Shown one piece after another: positions 13,264-14,751 of a stretch of DNA of 14,751 nucleotides (within the stretch, counting starts at the first letter, position 1; the number at the start of each line of letters is the position of its first letter). The DNA lies in contig NZLE01000033.1 of assembly GCA_002692605.1 (NCBI GenBank), forward strand, positions 6,877 through 21,627, read 5' to 3'. The notes beneath the pieces were generated by a model. It saw only the letters and a program-made list of their open reading frames with translations, was not told the origin of the DNA and made no database searches. Origin of the DNA: Opitutia bacterium (GTDB taxonomy: Bacteria > Verrucomicrobiota > Verrucomicrobiia > Opitutales > Seribacteraceae). Position numbers and translations under genes: made by a program.

Positions 13264-13299
13264 AAGCGAGAACGCAAACGCGTTCTCGCTTTTTCTTTT
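13264..13299 (+). terminator. strong Rho-independent terminator
   Basis: AAGCGAGAACGC (13264-13275) pairs perfectly with GCGTTCTCGCTT (13280-13291) around an AAAC tetraloop, giving a 12-bp stem with a GC-rich core. The right arm runs into TTTTTCTTTT (13290-13299). It ends the transcript carrying the YceI-type gene and separates it from the cysC operon. Confidence 0.93.
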
Positions 13300-13336
13300 A
13301 TGCCATGTTATCTAAATCGGTTAAAATTTTTTTCCA

Positions 13337-13939
13337 ATGCCCGAAGAAAATATCCATCCTGTCACGGACAAATTACTGGATCGCCCGACCAAGGAACTCT
13401 CCCTTGGCGCTCGCGCTGGTGTTTTTTGGCTGTGCGGGCTTTCAGGTTCCGGTAAAAGCACCCTTGCAAGCGAGCTGGAACTCTCTTTAAGCCAGCGTGA
13501 CATTCATTCCATCGTTCTGGACGGCGATAACCTGCGCTCTGGAATTAACCAAGGTCTTGGCTTCACGGACGAAGATCGTATGGAAAACATCCGTAGGACT
13601 GCCGAAATAGCCAAACTTCTCGTTCGCAATGGTCTTGTAGTCATCGTTTCCCTGATCACTCCGCTCAAACGCTATCGCCAGCGAGTTGCAGAAATTATTG
13701 GCTCTTCCGATTATCATGAAGTTTTCGTCAAGGCTTCCTTCGATCATTGCCAAAAGCGAGACGTCAAGGGATTGTATGCAAAAGCCGCAAAGAACGAAAT
13801 CGACTTCTTTACGGGCAAATCTTCCGATTTCGAAGAACCCTCCGAGCCTTGGCTCGTTCTCGATACGGAGAATCAATCCCTATGTCAGTCCGCCGAAACG
13901 CTCGAGGCCAAGGTACTTGAAGTGATCAGTCGCTCATAA
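13337..13939 (+). CDS. cysC: adenylylsulfate (APS) kinase CysC
   Basis: CysC phosphorylates adenosine 5'-phosphosulfate at the 3' hydroxyl using ATP, giving PAPS for sulfate reduction or sulfation. The 200-residue length is typical of a stand-alone kinase. Visible motifs are the P-loop GLSGSGKST (residues 34-42), the APS-binding DGDNLRSGINQGLGF (about 62-76), the DEDRMENIRRTAEIAKLL helix (78-95), VSLITPLKRYR at the usual FISP position, RDVKGLYAKA (about 147-156) and DFFTGKSSDFEEP near the C terminus. The upstream FISP-type serine segment reads VSLITP rather than the common IISPF form. A terminator just upstream means it begins a new unit; a TTAAAAT at 13321-13327 lies close to the ATG but no good -35 is seen. 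cysD follows 21 nt later, so sulfate activation genes are cotranscribed. Confidence 0.95.
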   Translation: MPEENIHPVTDKLLDRPTKELSLGARAGVFWLCGLSGSGKSTLASELELSLSQRDIHSIVLDGDNLRSGINQGLGFTDEDRMENIRRTAEIAKLLVRNGLVVIVSLITPLKRYRQRVAEIIGSSDYHEVFVKASFDHCQKRDVKGLYAKAAKNEIDFFTGKSSDFEEPSEPWLVLDTENQSLCQSAETLEAKVLEVISRS

Positions 13940-13960
13940 CTTATTCATTTTCAGCAAACC

Positions 13961-14751
13961 ATGCAGAATTATAACCTCACCCATCTCAAACAATTGGAAT
14001 CGGAAGCCATTTTCGTACTTCGTGAAACCGCTTCGCAATTCGAGAGTCCGGCTTTGCTTTTTTCCGGTGGAAAAGACTCCATTGTCATGGCCCATCTCGC
14101 AACCAAGGCTTTTTGTCCGGCAAAAGTTCCCTTTCCCTTTTTGCACGTCGATACGGGACATAACTTTCCTGAAACCATTGAATTCAGAGATCAATATGTT
14201 AAACGAATCAATGCCCAGCTGATCGTTGCCCAGGTGCAGGATTCAATCGACCGTGGCAGTGCCATTGAGGAGAAGGGAAAGGGGGCAAGTAGAAATTCCC
14301 TGCAATCCGTCACTCTGCTGGAAGCCATTGAGAATGAATCCTTTGACGCATGTCTGGGAGGTGGCCGAAGGGATGAGGAAAAGGCTCGAGCAAAGGAAAG
14401 GTTCTTTTCGCATCGGGATTCATTTGGGCAATGGGACCCGAAAAACCAAAGACCTGAGCTATGGAATCTTTTCAATGGTCGCAAGGCGGCAGGTGAAAAC
14501 TTCCGCGTTTTCCCACTCAGCAATTGGACGGAAATGGATGTCTGGCAATACTGCAAGTTGGAGGGGATCAAGCTCCCTTGCTTGTACTTTGCCCATGAAC
14601 GTGAGGTTTTCGAAAGAAACGGTTCTTTGCTCGCGGTCACAGAATTCGCTAAACCCGAAGAGAATGAAACCGTGATGAAGGAGCTCGTTCGTTTCAGGAC
14701 GATAGGGGATGCGACTTGTACGGGAGCCGTAAGGTCTTCTGCATCCGACCT
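13961..14751 (+). CDS. cysD: sulfate adenylyltransferase small subunit CysD (3' truncated by window end)
   Basis: The frame opens at ATG 13961 and runs without a stop to the last base, giving 263 residues of an expected 300 or so. CysD is the PP-loop ATP pyrophosphatase subunit that, driven by the GTPase CysN, adenylates sulfate to APS. Its hallmarks are clear: NLTHLKQLESEAI (residues 5-17), the PP-loop FSGGKDS (34-40), FPFLHVDTGHNFPET (58-72), GGGRRDEEKARAKERFFSHRDSFGQWDPKNQRPELW in pieces at about 133-168, VFPLSNWTEMDVWQY (183-197) and the late RFRTIGDATCTGAVRSSA (244-261). The PP-loop reads SGGKDS where the E. coli protein has SIGKDS. Adjacent cysC and the expected downstream cysN form a PAPS-synthesis operon. 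No Shine-Dalgarno sequence is evident ahead of the ATG. Confidence 0.96.
   Translation, partial: MQNYNLTHLKQLESEAIFVLRETASQFESPALLFSGGKDSIVMAHLATKAFCPAKVPFPFLHVDTGHNFPETIEFRDQYVKRINAQLIVAQVQDSIDRGSAIEEKGKGASRNSLQSVTLLEAIENESFDACLGGGRRDEEKARAKERFFSHRDSFGQWDPKNQRPELWNLFNGRKAAGENFRVFPLSNWTEMDVWQYCKLEGIKLPCLYFAHEREVFERNGSLLAVTEFAKPEENETVMKELVRFRTIGDATCTGAVRSSASD

Noticed and set aside
13321..13327. TTAAAAT as a cysC -10 element
   Set aside because: No matching -35 at normal spacing, and it would give an almost leaderless transcript; it is noted only in the cysC entry.
14191..14675. Two long open frames on opposite strands near the window end
   Set aside because: Both are shadows of cysD, whose own frame (13961 to the window end) carries unmistakable PP-loop and family motifs but has no stop inside the window.

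Overview
This 14.75 kb window is ordinary-looking bacterial chromosome with roughly even base composition. It is tightly packed and almost entirely plus-strand. The gene content suggests a member of the PVC group, most likely Verrucomicrobiota (Opitutae/Puniceicoccales-like), with Planctomycetota as the main alternative. The clues are a tandem DUF1080 protein paired with a secreted 'membrane-bound dehydrogenase'-type beta-propeller, a 'DLSPLxGLP'-type leucine-rich repeat protein, a divergent FabI, and an OleA/OleB pair. This placement is an inference from family distribution, not from a marker gene.

Layout: 1-99 is the tail of an unidentified CDS. 159-1090 is smpB (trans-translation) coupled to a trmL-type tRNA methyltransferase. 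1114-2136 is a family 2 glycosyltransferase with an extra C-terminal Rossmann-like domain. 2219-5034 is a two-gene exported pair (tandem DUF1080 protein and beta-propeller protein), probably for sugar or glycoside processing outside the cytoplasm. 5062-5271 is a small minus-strand membrane protein, divergent from an LRR protein at 5357-6346.

6403-11089 is the most interesting block: a CrtI-like flavin oxidoreductase, FabZ, FabI, an OleA-type thiolase and an OleB-type alpha/beta hydrolase. The last four are joined by 4-nt start/stop overlaps. It looks like a lipid or hydrocarbon operon built around head-to-head acyl condensation. The usual OleC (beta-lactone synthetase) and OleD (ketoreductase) are not beside it. 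Instead a small membrane protein and a XerC/D-type recombinase follow, and then a second small membrane protein that probably starts at a CTG overlapping the xer stop codon.

12601-13212 is an exported YceI-family protein, followed by a U-less hairpin and then a very strong intrinsic terminator (13264-13299). 13337-14751 begins a sulfate activation operon, cysC then cysD, with cysD running off the end of the window. CysD makes APS together with CysN (expected just beyond the edge), and CysC converts it to PAPS.

Most gene starts here lack a clear Shine-Dalgarno sequence, so several start choices rest on overlaps, signal peptides and family length. No tRNA, rRNA, CRISPR, insertion sequence or attachment site was seen, and there is no gene-free stretch over 300 bases.
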